Assembly (NCBI GenBank): GCA_022843545.1
Contig: JALHNL010000003.1
Span: 1 to 64,000 of the forward strand
Length of the DNA: 64,000 nt
Source: Phycisphaerales bacterium
GTDB taxonomy: Bacteria > Planctomycetota > Phycisphaerae > Phycisphaerales > UBA1924
Direction of reading: 5' to 3'
The notes under the pieces: model-generated
What the model saw: only the letters and a program-made list of their open reading frames with translations
What the model was told of the DNA's origin: nothing
Database searches by the model: none
Shown here: piece after piece, positions 45,736-54,691 of the stretch
Numbering within the stretch: position 1 is the stretch's first letter
How the letters are laid out: each line of letters begins with the position of its first letter
Made by a program: the position numbers and the translations under genes

Positions 45736-47237
45736 GTGCTTCCGGACTCGATAGCTTCGGGTTTCGCCCATGGTCCTACCCGGCTCATCGCCCGCGGTCC
45801 CCATGGCAGCTACTCGCACTGGTGGGCCTGTTCATGACTTCACCGTGCACCGCGCAGGAACACGCCGCGCCGCGCGACGTGTCCCCGAGAACAACGGCCG
45901 AGCGTGAGCTCGGTCCCATCGGGCGTCTGCTCGCGTCGGCACGACCCGGCGACACCGTGCGCGTACCCGCCGGTACCTATCGAGAGCACCTGCAGATCGA
46001 CAAGCCCGTCACCCTCGTCGCTGACGGCGCCGTGACCATCGACGGTGGTGGATCCGGGGACATCATCGAGATCGTCGCTCCCGACGTGACGATCCGGGGC
46101 TTTGTGATCCGCAACACGGGCATAGACCTTGACCAGGAAAACGCCGCCATACGCGTCCTTGCACCACGCGTGACACTCGAATCGAACGTCCTTCAAGACA
46201 TCCTCTTCGGCATCGACCTGCGCGAGTCTCCGGATAGCCGCATTATCGCCAACACTATCGGCGGCAAACGGCTGGACATCGCTCGACGCGGCGACGGGCT
46301 GCGTCTATGGCGTGCCGACCGCGGCATCATCGAAGGCAACAGGATCCATGACGGCCGCGACGCGATTCTGTGGTACTCCTCCGGTGTGATCGTTCGTGGG
46401 AACACCGCCCATGACTGCCGGTACGGCCTCCACCTCATGTTCAGCGACGACGTCACGATCACCGATAACGAGCTCACCGGCAATTCGGTGGGCGTTTATC
46501 TCATGTACAGCACGGGCGTCACGCTCATGGGCAATCGCCTGCTCAAGAACCGTGGGCCCAGTGGGTACGGCATCGGACTCAAGGAGACCGATCGCTTCAC
46601 GGTGCGCAACAACCTGATCGCGGGCAATCGCTCCGGCGTCTATCTCGATGGGTCGCCGTTCACCGACGCTCAGCCCGGCATCTTCGAGTCCAACACTGTC
46701 GCATACAACGATGTGGGCTTCACGATCCTCCCATCGAGCCGCGGCAACGAGATTGTCGGCAACAACTTCATCGACAACATCGACCAGGTTGCCGTGGCCG
46801 GGAGGGGCTCGCTGGATGGGAACCGCTTCTGGAAGGGCGAACGCGGCAATTTCTGGAGCGATTACACAGGCTACGACCAGAACAACGACGGCATCGGAGA
46901 CTTTGTCCACGAATCACAGACGCTCTTTGAGAACCTGATGGACAAACGACCCGCCCTCCGCCTCTTCCTCTTCAGCCCGGCACAGCAGGCCATCGAATTC
47001 GTCGGGCGGGCGATTCCAGCCGTTCGTCCAGAGCCCAAGTTCACGGACGAGGTGCCGCTCATGCGTCCGCTGCCGTTGCCTACTTGGACGCCAGATGTCC
47101 CTCCATCACACTTTCCAATCCTCATCGCTGGTGGGTCTCTCCTCGCGATTGGCGTGAGCATGCTTGCCCTGGGATATGAGCGTCGCCGCTCGGGCGATGG
47201 TTCGAGCGGAGAGAAGCCAGCACGAGGTGCCGCATGA
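45732..47237 (+). CDS. nosD: Nitrous oxide reductase maturation protein NosD
   Basis: NosD is a periplasmic right-handed beta-helix protein that acts with the NosFY transporter to deliver sulfur/copper for the CuZ site. The 501-residue protein has an N-terminal hydrophobic signal (QLLALVGLFMTSPCTA), then carbohydrate-binding-like parallel beta-helix repeats (VRVPAGTYREHLQIDKPVTL, RGFVIRNTGID, NRIHDGRDAILWYSSG, GNTAHDCRYGLHLMFSD, NELTGNSVGVYLMYS) and a conserved FWSDYTGYDQNNDGIGD near the end. A C-terminal membrane helix (LIAGGSLLAIGVSMLALGY) anchors it. GTG start overlapping nosB-like. Confidence 0.93.
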   Translation: MSASGLDSFGFRPWSYPAHRPRSPWQLLALVGLFMTSPCTAQEHAAPRDVSPRTTAERELGPIGRLLASARPGDTVRVPAGTYREHLQIDKPVTLVADGAVTIDGGGSGDIIEIVAPDVTIRGFVIRNTGIDLDQENAAIRVLAPRVTLESNVLQDILFGIDLRESPDSRIIANTIGGKRLDIARRGDGLRLWRADRGIIEGNRIHDGRDAILWYSSGVIVRGNTAHDCRYGLHLMFSDDVTITDNELTGNSVGVYLMYSTGVTLMGNRLLKNRGPSGYGIGLKETDRFTVRNNLIAGNRSGVYLDGSPFTDAQPGIFESNTVAYNDVGFTILPSSRGNEIVGNNFIDNIDQVAVAGRGSLDGNRFWKGERGNFWSDYTGYDQNNDGIGDFVHESQTLFENLMDKRPALRLFLFSPAQQAIEFVGRAIPAVRPEPKFTDEVPLMRPLPLPTWTPDVPPSHFPILIAGGSLLAIGVSMLALGYERRRSGDGSSGEKPARGAA

Positions 47238-48169
47238 TCACGATCACCAACTTGATCATGAGATTCGGAAGGACACCCGCCGTAGACGACGTGTCATTGT
47301 CGCTCGATCAAGGCGACGCGGTCGCGCTTTGGGGTTCCAACGGCGCCGGCAAGACCACCCTTATCCGATGCGTGCTCGGTCTGCTACGTTACCGCGGCAC
47401 GATCACCGTTGGTGGCATCGACGTGCGCCGGAATGGCAAGGCGGCACGGATGCTCATCGGCTATGTCCCACAGGAACTGGGGTTCTACGACGAGCTCAGG
47501 GTGGACTCGGCAATCTGCTACTTCGCCCGCCTGAAGGGCATCACGAATATCTCGCCTGCGGTCTCACTTCAGGGTGTCGGTCTCGCCGGAAACGGCGGCA
47601 AGCGTGTCCGCGAGCTCTCCGGCGGGATGAAGCAGCGTTTGGCGCTGGCAATCGCTCTTCTGGGCGATCCGCCCATCCTGGTGCTCGACGAAGTCACCGC
47701 AAGCCTCGATGCGCTCGGACGTCACGAGTTTGTCGGGCTGCTCAGGCAGCTTACCGGCTCGGGAAGGACATTGCTCTTTGCCTCGCATCGTCTCGAGGAA
47801 GTACGGTCGCTGGCACGACGCGTCGCTGTGCTTGAACGGGGGCGACTGCTGCGGATCGACGACTGCGCTCGCTTCGCTCCGGATGCGCAGCACGCCGCCG
47901 TGCTGCACCTGCACCTCTCCGCGGACACACGGGTGCCCGCGATCCGGGCTCTCGCCGCGGGCGGCTTCTCCCCGACGCTCAACGGCACAGGCATCCTGGT
48001 TCCGGTATCCGCGGAACACAAGGCTGCTCCCTTCCGCATCCTCGCCGAGGCACAGATCGCGGTCGACAACTTCGAGGTCGATGCGGCCGATCACTCATCC
48101 GCGCCTCCTGTGACCGGCGACCGTCGGCGCGAGTCATCCACACCCTCGGATTGCGAGGTGACCCAATGA
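47234..48169 (+). CDS. nosF: Nitrous oxide reductase maturation ATPase NosF
   Basis: The ABC ATPase that powers the NosY permease. The 311-residue protein has Walker A WGSNGAGKTT, Q-loop YVPQELGFYD, signature RELSGGMKQRLALAIAL, Walker B ILVLDEVTASLD and the switch His in FASHRLEE. The last 90 residues form a regulatory-type extension. It overlaps nosD by 4 bases and nosY by 4 bases (ATGA), so the three are translationally coupled. Confidence 0.92.
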   Translation: MITITNLIMRFGRTPAVDDVSLSLDQGDAVALWGSNGAGKTTLIRCVLGLLRYRGTITVGGIDVRRNGKAARMLIGYVPQELGFYDELRVDSAICYFARLKGITNISPAVSLQGVGLAGNGGKRVRELSGGMKQRLALAIALLGDPPILVLDEVTASLDALGRHEFVGLLRQLTGSGRTLLFASHRLEEVRSLARRVAVLERGRLLRIDDCARFAPDAQHAAVLHLHLSADTRVPAIRALAAGGFSPTLNGTGILVPVSAEHKAAPFRILAEAQIAVDNFEVDAADHSSAPPVTGDRRRESSTPSDCEVTQ

Positions 48170-49047
48170 GCACCGTGATACCAGCCGCGGTGGCGTTCGC
48201 TTCTCGCCGTCCCCCCTCGATGGCCTCTAACACGTTCTGCATCGCCCGCCGCGAACTCCGCGATGCCCTGAAGAGCCGGTGGTTCGTGTTGTACACGCTG
48301 GCATTTGTGGTTCTCGGTCTGGCGGTGTCCTTCGTCTCCGCAGCCGGCACCGGTGGGACTGGCTTCTCTGGCTTCGGTCGCACGACCGCGGGGCTTGTGA
48401 ACCTCATCCTGCTGGTGGTGCCGCTCATGGCTCTCACCGCGGGTGCTGCGACGATCGCGTCTGATCGCGAACGCGGCATGCTTGCATACCTGCTCTCGCA
48501 ACCCGTCTCGCCCGTCGAGGTCCTGCTGGGCAAGTACATCGGCCTCGGGGCTTCGCTTCTGGCCGCGATCAGTCTGGGGCTCGGCGCGTGCGCCTTGATC
48601 CTCTCCTGGCGCGGCGGCGTGTCGTCGCCTCAGACCATTCTCTGGCTTGCTGGTCTTTCATTTGTGCTCGCCCTGGGAATGCTTAGCGTCGGTGTCATGA
48701 TCTCGTCGCTCACGAGGCGTGCCTCCGCTGCAGTGGGTGTCGCGATCTTCGTCTGGCTCACGCTGGTGTTTGGTTCCGACCTGGCGTTGATGGCGGGCGC
48801 GGTAGCGCTCCACCTGCGGATCAACGAGCTGTTCGCACTTGCGCTCCTCAATCCGCTCCAGGTGTTCAAGATGTGGTCTCTCCACGCGATCGACGCCAAT
48901 CTCGACGTGCTCGGCCCGGCGGGCCTGTACGCGGTTGAGGAGTACGGACGGAGCCTCCATGCGATCTTTGCGGCCAGTCTGACCACATGGATCGCAATCC
49001 CACTTGTGGTCTCATCGATCGTTCTTGCTCGGAAGTCTCCCCTATGA
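48166..49047 (+). CDS. nosY: Nitrous oxide reductase maturation permease NosY
   Basis: A 293-residue ABC-2 type permease with six predicted membrane helices, e.g. RWFVLYTLAFVVLGLAVSFV, LVNLILLVVPLMALTAGAA, LGASLLAAISLGLGACALIL and a final WIAIPLVVSSIVLA. Typical NosY features are SDRERGMLAYLLSQPVSP and LLNPLQVFKM. The ATG at 48166 overlaps nosF. It partners NosF and NosD. Confidence 0.92.
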   Translation: MSTVIPAAVAFASRRPPSMASNTFCIARRELRDALKSRWFVLYTLAFVVLGLAVSFVSAAGTGGTGFSGFGRTTAGLVNLILLVVPLMALTAGAATIASDRERGMLAYLLSQPVSPVEVLLGKYIGLGASLLAAISLGLGACALILSWRGGVSSPQTILWLAGLSFVLALGMLSVGVMISSLTRRASAAVGVAIFVWLTLVFGSDLALMAGAVALHLRINELFALALLNPLQVFKMWSLHAIDANLDVLGPAGLYAVEEYGRSLHAIFAASLTTWIAIPLVVSSIVLARKSPL

Positions 49048-49574
49048 AAAAAGCCTCCTGCATCGTGATCGCACTGGCAGCGTTGCTCCTCTCGGCCTGC
49101 GAGCCAGCGCCGCTCTCGGGACCGCCCGACATGCCCCTCGGGCGCCACGAGTGCAAGGCCTGTGGGATGCTCGTCAGCGAAGATCGCTGCTCGAGCGCCC
49201 TGCTGGTTGAAAGCAACGGGCGACGCGAGTACTTTTTCTACGACGATCTCGGCTGCATGCTTGACCAAGTGCGAAAGGGGCTTGAGAACACGACGATCGT
49301 CAATCACTTCGCCCACGACTACAACAGCCGCTCCTGGGTGTCCGTGGCAGATGCCACTTTCTTGTTCGCCGACCCTGCCAAGTTGCAGACGCCCATGGGG
49401 TCCGGGATCGTGGCCTTCTCAACCAGTGCAGATGCCGAGCAGGCCAAGGCCACGTTCGGCGGTCGCACCATGAGCTATGCAGACCTCGCTGAAGCGCGGC
49501 GTGTGTGGATGGAAGAACGCTACGGGCGACCGAAGTCACAAGACGGCCAGCCGGCCGGGAAGGGACCGCCATGA
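49044..49574 (+). CDS. nosL: Copper chaperone lipoprotein NosL
   Basis: NosL binds Cu(I) and helps to load NosZ. The 176-residue lipoprotein has a lipobox (ALLLSAC) and the copper motif CKACGMLVSEDR, whose Cys and Met are the known ligands. Further conserved parts are REYFFYDDLGCML and VAFSTSADAEQ. ATGA overlap with nosY (4 bases) and again with the Rrf2 gene (4 bases). Confidence 0.92.
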   Translation: MKKASCIVIALAALLLSACEPAPLSGPPDMPLGRHECKACGMLVSEDRCSSALLVESNGRREYFFYDDLGCMLDQVRKGLENTTIVNHFAHDYNSRSWVSVADATFLFADPAKLQTPMGSGIVAFSTSADAEQAKATFGGRTMSYADLAEARRVWMEERYGRPKSQDGQPAGKGPP

Positions 49575-50035
49575 TCTCTCAGACCATGGAGTATGCCTTG
49601 CGGGCGATGACCCACTTGGCGAGTCTCGGCGACGCCGTGGGCACCAGCGAGAAGCTCGCTGAGGCTACCCAGACCCCGCACGACTATCTCAGCAAGGTCA
49701 TGCGCGATCTGGTTCGAGCCGGGCTTGTCACATCGACACGGGGGAGGCAGGGCGGGTTCGCCTTGGCGCGCCCCGCTTCGAGAATATCTGTCCTCGACAT
49801 TGTGAACGCGGTTGAACCCCTCCGTCGAATCACGTCGTGCCCGCTGGGCGACCCCACGCATACGCAACTCTGTCCGCTGCACCGCTGTCTTGATGACGCG
49901 ATGGCACAGATCGAGCATGCGTTCGCGAGCAACACCTTGAGCGATCTCGTCGCCGGAGCGGCAGTCCCGATGGGGTGCCGCCGGCTGGTCGGTGTGGGAC
50001 TGGCCATTGATCTGAAGCGTTCGGAGAACCACTGA
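49571..50035 (+). CDS. Rrf2-family transcriptional regulator (NsrR/IscR-like)
   Basis: A 154-residue winged-helix regulator. The N-terminal HTH is typical: MEYALRAMTHLA, KLAEATQTPHDYLSKVMRDL, GLVTSTRGRQGGFALARP. Three cysteines at about residues 90, 101 and 106 (C-x10-C-x4-C) can hold an Fe-S cluster, as in NsrR and IscR. Within a nos operon the likely signal is nitric oxide, so it probably represses or activates the nos/nrf genes. The inverted repeat over the nos -10 box is a candidate operator. It overlaps nosL by 4 bases and the ScdA_N gene by one base. Confidence 0.88.
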   Translation: MISQTMEYALRAMTHLASLGDAVGTSEKLAEATQTPHDYLSKVMRDLVRAGLVTSTRGRQGGFALARPASRISVLDIVNAVEPLRRITSCPLGDPTHTQLCPLHRCLDDAMAQIEHAFASNTLSDLVAGAAVPMGCRRLVGVGLAIDLKRSENH

Positions 50036-50232
50036 TGGCCACGCTTGAACTGACCGACCCCGTCGCCGCGATCGCGATCCAGCGGCCGGATCTACTGGCG
50101 CTGCTTGATCGACTTGGCATCGACTACTGCTGCCATGGGTCGGACTCGGTCGCCACCGCGATTGCCGCTGAGACGCCCAGCGAAAGATGTGAGCCTCCAC
50201 TCGTGTCGGAAGGCGGCGCATGCTCATGCTAA
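50035..50232 (+). CDS. Small ScdA_N (DUF542) domain protein
   Basis: A 65-residue protein consisting of an ScdA N-terminal domain: DPVAAIAIQRPDLLALLDRLGIDYCCHGSDSV, with the diagnostic double cysteine after the helix. In full-length Ric/ScdA/YtfE proteins, which repair iron-sulfur centres after nitrosative stress, this domain precedes a hemerythrin-like di-iron domain, absent here. The C-terminus has more cysteines (CSC). The position between an Rrf2 regulator and CopD/NnrS genes supports a nitric-oxide or metal function. Confidence 0.75.
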   Translation: MATLELTDPVAAIAIQRPDLLALLDRLGIDYCCHGSDSVATAIAAETPSERCEPPLVSEGGACSC

Positions 50233-50672
50233 CCAAGCTGCTCGTGATCCTCCACGTCTTGGGCGCGTCGGTTTGGGTCGGCGGACACGTCGTGCTGCTC
50301 GCTGTGACAATTCCCTCCGCACGGCGTCGCGGAGAGGTGGCCCCGATCCGCGAGTTCGAGGCCGCCTTCTCACGCGTTGGGCTTGTTGCGCTGCTCGTCC
50401 AAGTGGCGACCGGCTTTGCGCTGGCCTCGCGGTGGGTCGGGGAGTGGCGAAGCATCCTCTCGAGCCCGAACCCGGCGGCGCACCTCGTACTCGCAAAGAT
50501 TGGACTGCTCGCGCTGATTGTTGGGCTTGGCACCCATGCATCCCGACGCATCGTGCCCGGCCTCACCATACAGACGCTGCCACGTTTCGTACGCCACGCA
50601 TGGCTTGTAACGGCTCTCTCGGTTGCGCTCGTGATCTGCGGCGTCTCGGTCAGATTCGGAGGTCTGCTATGA
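50220..50672 (+). CDS. CopD-like membrane protein
   Basis: A 150-residue integral membrane protein with four helices (LLVILHVLGASVWVGGHVVL, VGLVALLVQVATGFALA, LVLAKIGLLALIVGL, WLVTALSVALVICGV). The first helix carries the H-x(6)-W-x-G-G-H arrangement of the CopD/DUF2214-like family, whose His residues may bind heme or copper. It overlaps the ScdA_N gene by 13 bases and the next lipoprotein by 4. A role in copper handling for NosZ is plausible but not shown. Confidence 0.72.
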   Translation: MLMLTKLLVILHVLGASVWVGGHVVLLAVTIPSARRRGEVAPIREFEAAFSRVGLVALLVQVATGFALASRWVGEWRSILSSPNPAAHLVLAKIGLLALIVGLGTHASRRIVPGLTIQTLPRFVRHAWLVTALSVALVICGVSVRFGGLL

Positions 50673-51448
50673 ATCGCATTGTCTGCAGTTTGCTGGCGTC
50701 GCTTGTGCTCCTCGCCGCGAGCACCGCTGGCTGTACGTCGAGTCCCGCTACGCGTTCGGGCCCGCGGCCCCAGTCTCCGGCCCAGCACAGCACCGCATCT
50801 GCCGATCAGCGCGCTGATGCCGCGGGACGCCCATCTGACGTTGATGCCGCGGACTTCATGGACCGGTATCCGATGAGTCGTTGTCCGCTGTGCGACGCGT
50901 ACCTTGGCTCACGCGGAGAAGCCGTTGAAATAGTCGACTCCGGTCGGCAGATCCGCCTCTGCTGCGACTCCTGCCGACTCGCCTTCGAGCGTGACCCCTC
51001 CCACGCACTCGCCCGGATCGATGCCGTGCTGATCGCGGATCAGATGCCGTACTACCCGCTGAAGATGTCCCTACTCGATGCTCGTCCGCTCCCGGAGCGG
51101 CCGATCGACTTCGTCTGGGGCAACCGGCTCTTCCGTGCGGTCGATGCGTCCGATCGTGATCGCATCCTCGCCAACCCGGTGGCCGCGATCCGCCGCCTCG
51201 ACCAGGCGGTCGTCGAGGCCCAGCAACCGATATACGGCATGCCCGACAAGTGCCCGGTACAGGGCGACATCCTGCCCAACGAAGCCCGCATCGACATCGT
51301 CGTCGCCAATCGCATGATCCGCGTGTGCTGTGGCCGGTGCGTGAAGGTCGTCAAAGCCAGGCCGTACCAGTACCTCGCGATGGTCGAGTTTGCCAACCGC
51401 GAGCGTGCACTGCGAATGAGTGTCGACCCTGAGGAGGTATCGCGGTGA
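50669..51448 (+). CDS. Cys-rich lipoprotein with two metal-site-like motifs
   Basis: A 259-residue lipoprotein (signal LLASLVLLAASTAGC). It contains two similar Cys clusters: CPLCDAYLG with LCCDSCRLAFE, and CPVQGDIL with RVCCGRCVKVVKA. The spacing resembles YHS/TRASH-type metal-binding folds. A duplicated motif suggests two bound metal ions, probably copper given the nos setting. I cannot name a known family. It is coupled to the CopD-like gene by an ATGA overlap. Confidence 0.65.
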   Translation: MNRIVCSLLASLVLLAASTAGCTSSPATRSGPRPQSPAQHSTASADQRADAAGRPSDVDAADFMDRYPMSRCPLCDAYLGSRGEAVEIVDSGRQIRLCCDSCRLAFERDPSHALARIDAVLIADQMPYYPLKMSLLDARPLPERPIDFVWGNRLFRAVDASDRDRILANPVAAIRRLDQAVVEAQQPIYGMPDKCPVQGDILPNEARIDIVVANRMIRVCCGRCVKVVKARPYQYLAMVEFANRERALRMSVDPEEVSR

Positions 51449-51515
51449 TCTCGCAAGATGCACTAGGGAGCAGCACGCGAGGAGCCCTGTTGATGACATC
51501 TCAAGGAGTTCGCAG

Positions 51516-52799
51516 GTGAGCAGCCGAGCAATGGACGAACTCGAGGCACGTCGGGCGACTGTGTTCGTCACCGCGCCATCCATTTCTGCTGGACCGCGTG
51601 TAAAGCCTCACTTCAACTGGTCCCAGTTCTTTCACGACGCATTCCGTCCGTTCTATCTGGGTGGGGCTTTCTTCGCAGCGATCGCAGTACCGCTGTGGTT
51701 GGGCATGTGGTACCACAATTGCTTCACGCCGTCGCTGCCATCACTGTACTGGCACGCCCACGAGATGGTGTTCGGATTTGCAGGGGCCATCATCATCGGC
51801 TTCCTCTTCACCGCAGCTCGCAACTGGACCGGGCTACCGCTCCCCGCAGGGATACCGCTGGGCCTGCTCGTCAGCCTGTGGCTCGTCAGTCGCGTGGGCA
51901 TGTTCTTCGCGTATGGCCCGGTGTTGGCCGTAGTCGACTCGCTGCTTTTGCTTATCGTGGCTGGTGTGCTGGCGAGGAAGTTCATCCTGGCCCGCAGCTG
52001 GCGCAGCATGCCGCTGGTCATCGTGCTCTCGCTGCTCGCTGGTGCCAACATCGCGTTCCACGCGGCCGCCCACAATCTCATCCCAATCTCTCCTCTCCAA
52101 GCGATCGAGGCCGGGCTGCTCTTTGTGGTGCTTATCGAGATGATCGTCGGTGGGCGTGTAGTGCCCGGCTTCTCGGCCAACGCGGCCCCCGGCGTGTGGC
52201 GGTGGCGCCCCACGTGGCTGCACCCCGGATCATTCATGCTCGCGGCGGCCGCGTTCCTGGCCGACTCGTTCCACGTGCCGGGGCCCTTGACCGGAACGCT
52301 CGCCCTGCTCGCCGGGGCAGCCGTCGCCGTCCAGGCGATCGGCTGGAATGCGCTCGCGGCTCGCAGCAATCCGATGCAGTGGATTCTCCACGCCGCCTAC
52401 GCCTGGATACCGATCGGGCTCGTGCTGCTGGGCCTGGCATCCTTCGGCATTGTGCCGCGCTCCGCGGCGATCCACGCGCTCGCCGTCGGTTCCATGGGAG
52501 GACTGATCATCGGGATGATCACCCGGACGTCACTCGGTCACTCAGGCCGGGTGGTACGTGCCGGACGCGTCGAGGTCACGGCCTTCATCCTCGTCCTGCT
52601 CGCCGCGGCCCTGAGGGTCGCGTCGGCGCTCATCCCGCCGTTCTACTTCGCTGGCATGCTCGCAGCGGGCACCGCGTGGGCGGCGGCCTTCCTGCTGTAC
52701 GTCGTCTCTTATGGTCCAATTCTGCTGGGCAAGCGGCCGCCGGGGGATGATGTCCCGGTGCCAGTGGGCCGCCACCGAACGATCGGAGTTCATCCATGA
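51516..52799 (+). CDS. nnrS: NnrS-family heme-copper membrane protein
   Basis: NnrS proteins are membrane proteins made with denitrification genes that relieve nitric-oxide stress. The 427-residue protein has about twelve helices. Family marks: FRPFYLGGAFFAAIAVPLW near the start, WHAHEMVFGFAGAIIIGFL, NWTGLPLPAG, VGGRVVPGFSANA, SMGGLIIGMITRTSLGHSGR. The GTG at 51516 is chosen because it follows AAGGAG at 51504; an ATG at 51531 is possible. The stop overlaps the cupin start by 4 bases. Confidence 0.92.
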   Translation: MSSRAMDELEARRATVFVTAPSISAGPRVKPHFNWSQFFHDAFRPFYLGGAFFAAIAVPLWLGMWYHNCFTPSLPSLYWHAHEMVFGFAGAIIIGFLFTAARNWTGLPLPAGIPLGLLVSLWLVSRVGMFFAYGPVLAVVDSLLLLIVAGVLARKFILARSWRSMPLVIVLSLLAGANIAFHAAAHNLIPISPLQAIEAGLLFVVLIEMIVGGRVVPGFSANAAPGVWRWRPTWLHPGSFMLAAAAFLADSFHVPGPLTGTLALLAGAAVAVQAIGWNALAARSNPMQWILHAAYAWIPIGLVLLGLASFGIVPRSAAIHALAVGSMGGLIIGMITRTSLGHSGRVVRAGRVEVTAFILVLLAAALRVASALIPPFYFAGMLAAGTAWAAAFLLYVVSYGPILLGKRPPGDDVPVPVGRHRTIGVHP

Positions 52800-53176
52800 A
52801 CGATCAGCGTCTCCGTCCGGCACCCGAGTCCCGGTTTGATACTCCTTCCCTCGTCTTTGATCTTGTCGCGGAGGCGGCCGCTGTTCGTGCTGAGGGACCG
52901 TCACCGCACGGCCACCGCCAGAAGGCGCTGTACAAGAACGGCAATCGCACGATCGCACTGTTCACGCTCGATGCCGGCGCATGCATCCCCGAGCACAGGA
53001 CTGCGGGAACAGTCACGATTCAGCCCGTCGAGGGAGAGATCACGGTCGTGACCGATGGTCAGTTACACCGCCTGTGCGTCGGCCACGTTCTGGTCCTCGC
53101 CCCCAAGGTTGCACACGATGTCCGAGCTGAACGTTCTGCTTCTTTTCTGCTTCAAGTATCCCTGGTCGCGCCATAG
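52796..53176 (+). CDS. Cupin-domain protein
   Basis: A 126-residue small barrel protein. The cupin motifs are GACIPEHRTAGTVTIQPVEGEITV and VLVLAPKVAHDVRAE, with His residues suited to bind one metal. Small cupins of this kind often accompany denitrification regulators and nnrS. The reaction, if any, is unknown. It overlaps nnrS by 4 bases. Confidence 0.8.
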   Translation: MNDQRLRPAPESRFDTPSLVFDLVAEAAAVRAEGPSPHGHRQKALYKNGNRTIALFTLDAGACIPEHRTAGTVTIQPVEGEITVVTDGQLHRLCVGHVLVLAPKVAHDVRAERSASFLLQVSLVAP

Positions 53177-53230
53177 CCGAGCCGAACAACTGCGTCGATC
53201 CAACCGATCTCGCGAACACGGAGTCCTCGA

Positions 53231-54691
53231 GTGCTCACCAATAGGCTTCCCATCATCATCCAAGGCGGCATGGGCGCTGGAGTCTCAGATTGGCGGCTTG
53301 CGCGTGCCGTGTCGACTACGGGGCAGCTCGGGGTGGTGTCGGGCACAGCCCTTGACGCAATCGTCGCGCGCCGACTTCAGATGGGTGATCCAGGTGGCCA
53401 TGTCCGGCGAGCCTTGGCGGCGTTTCCCATCGATGGGGTCGCGGACAACATCCTCAGCCGATACTTCTTACCAGGCGGCAAGATGCCCGACGCTCCGTTC
53501 AAGTCCAAGCCACTGCCGTCTGACCGCCTTTCGCGATCGGCCTTGGAACTGCTCGTTGCAAGCAACTTCGTCGAGGTGTTTCTCGCTCGTGATGGCCACC
53601 AAGGCCCCGTCGGGATCAACTTTCTTGAGAAGATCCAAGCGACATTACTTCCATCGCTTTACGGAGCGATGCTCGCAGGAGTTTCATGCGTGCTTGTGGG
53701 TGCCGGCATCCCGCGAACGATCCCGGGCGCGTTGGACCGATTCGCTCGCGGGGAGCCCGCCGAGGTGACGCTCGATGTAAAGGGGGCGACCTCGGACGAT
53801 CACTTTGTGACAAGGTTCAGTCCCTCCGAGCTATGGCCGGCGGGTTCCTGTCCACCCGCCCTCGTCAGACCCGCGTTCTTTGCCATCGTCTCATCCGCGA
53901 CGCTCGCGACGATGCTCGTGAAGAAGTCCAACGGCCGCGTCGATGGGTTCATCGTTGAGGGTCCAACCGCCGGAGGACACAACGCGCCGCCACGAGGCCC
54001 GTTGCGGCTCACCCAGGCCGGCGAGCCGATCTACAGCGACCGCGACCAGCCGGATTTGGAGGAGTTCCGGGGGCTGAACCTCCCATTCTGGCTGGCAGGC
54101 TCGTACGCCCACCCCGAGCGCGTCGCCGAAGCCTTGCGATGCGGCGCGACCGGGGTGCAAGTGGGCACCGTCTTCGCATACTGCGATGAGTCGGGGCTGA
54201 CGCGGGAAATCAAGGACCAGACGCTCGCGATGAGCAAGGCCCAAACACTCCGCGTGTTCACCGACCCGACAGCCTCGCCCACCGGATTTCCCTTCAAGCT
54301 CGTGCAATTGCCCGGCACACTCGCCGACCCGGCAACCCCGGGACGGTCCGCGCGAGTGTGCGACCTTGGCTACCTTCGCCACGCGTACAAGAAACCCGAC
54401 GGCTCACTCGGCTGGCGTTGTCCCGCAGAACCGGTAGAGGACTTCGTCAAGAAGGGGGGAAGCGAATCGGAAACGCAAGGACGCAAATGCCTCTGTAACG
54501 CTTTGCTTGCCAACATCGGCTTGGAGCAGGTGCGGGGAGAGACGGGCGAGGAGCGTGAAATGCCTCTGGTGACTTCGGGTGATGACGTGATCGACGTAGC
54601 GCGTTTCCTCAAGTCGGGGTCAGACTCCTATCGGGCGGCGGATGTGGTCGCGTATCTCCTGCGTGGCGCAAGTGGACTTACGTCGAACTGA
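53231..54691 (+). CDS. Nitronate monooxygenase-family FMN enzyme
   Basis: A 486-residue TIM-barrel flavoprotein related to nitronate monooxygenase and FabK-type enoyl reductases. Visible blocks: PIIIQGGMGAGVSDWRLARAVS at the start, a central FIVEGPTAGGHNAPP with the flavin-site G-G-H, and FWLAGSYAHPERVAEALRCGATGVQVGTVFAY with the phosphate-binding GTxF. Its long form (about 480 residues) is seen in several bacteria with unknown substrate. It starts 55 bases after the cupin and ends the plus-strand island. Confidence 0.85.
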   Translation: MLTNRLPIIIQGGMGAGVSDWRLARAVSTTGQLGVVSGTALDAIVARRLQMGDPGGHVRRALAAFPIDGVADNILSRYFLPGGKMPDAPFKSKPLPSDRLSRSALELLVASNFVEVFLARDGHQGPVGINFLEKIQATLLPSLYGAMLAGVSCVLVGAGIPRTIPGALDRFARGEPAEVTLDVKGATSDDHFVTRFSPSELWPAGSCPPALVRPAFFAIVSSATLATMLVKKSNGRVDGFIVEGPTAGGHNAPPRGPLRLTQAGEPIYSDRDQPDLEEFRGLNLPFWLAGSYAHPERVAEALRCGATGVQVGTVFAYCDESGLTREIKDQTLAMSKAQTLRVFTDPTASPTGFPFKLVQLPGTLADPATPGRSARVCDLGYLRHAYKKPDGSLGWRCPAEPVEDFVKKGGSESETQGRKCLCNALLANIGLEQVRGETGEEREMPLVTSGDDVIDVARFLKSGSDSYRAADVVAYLLRGASGLTSN

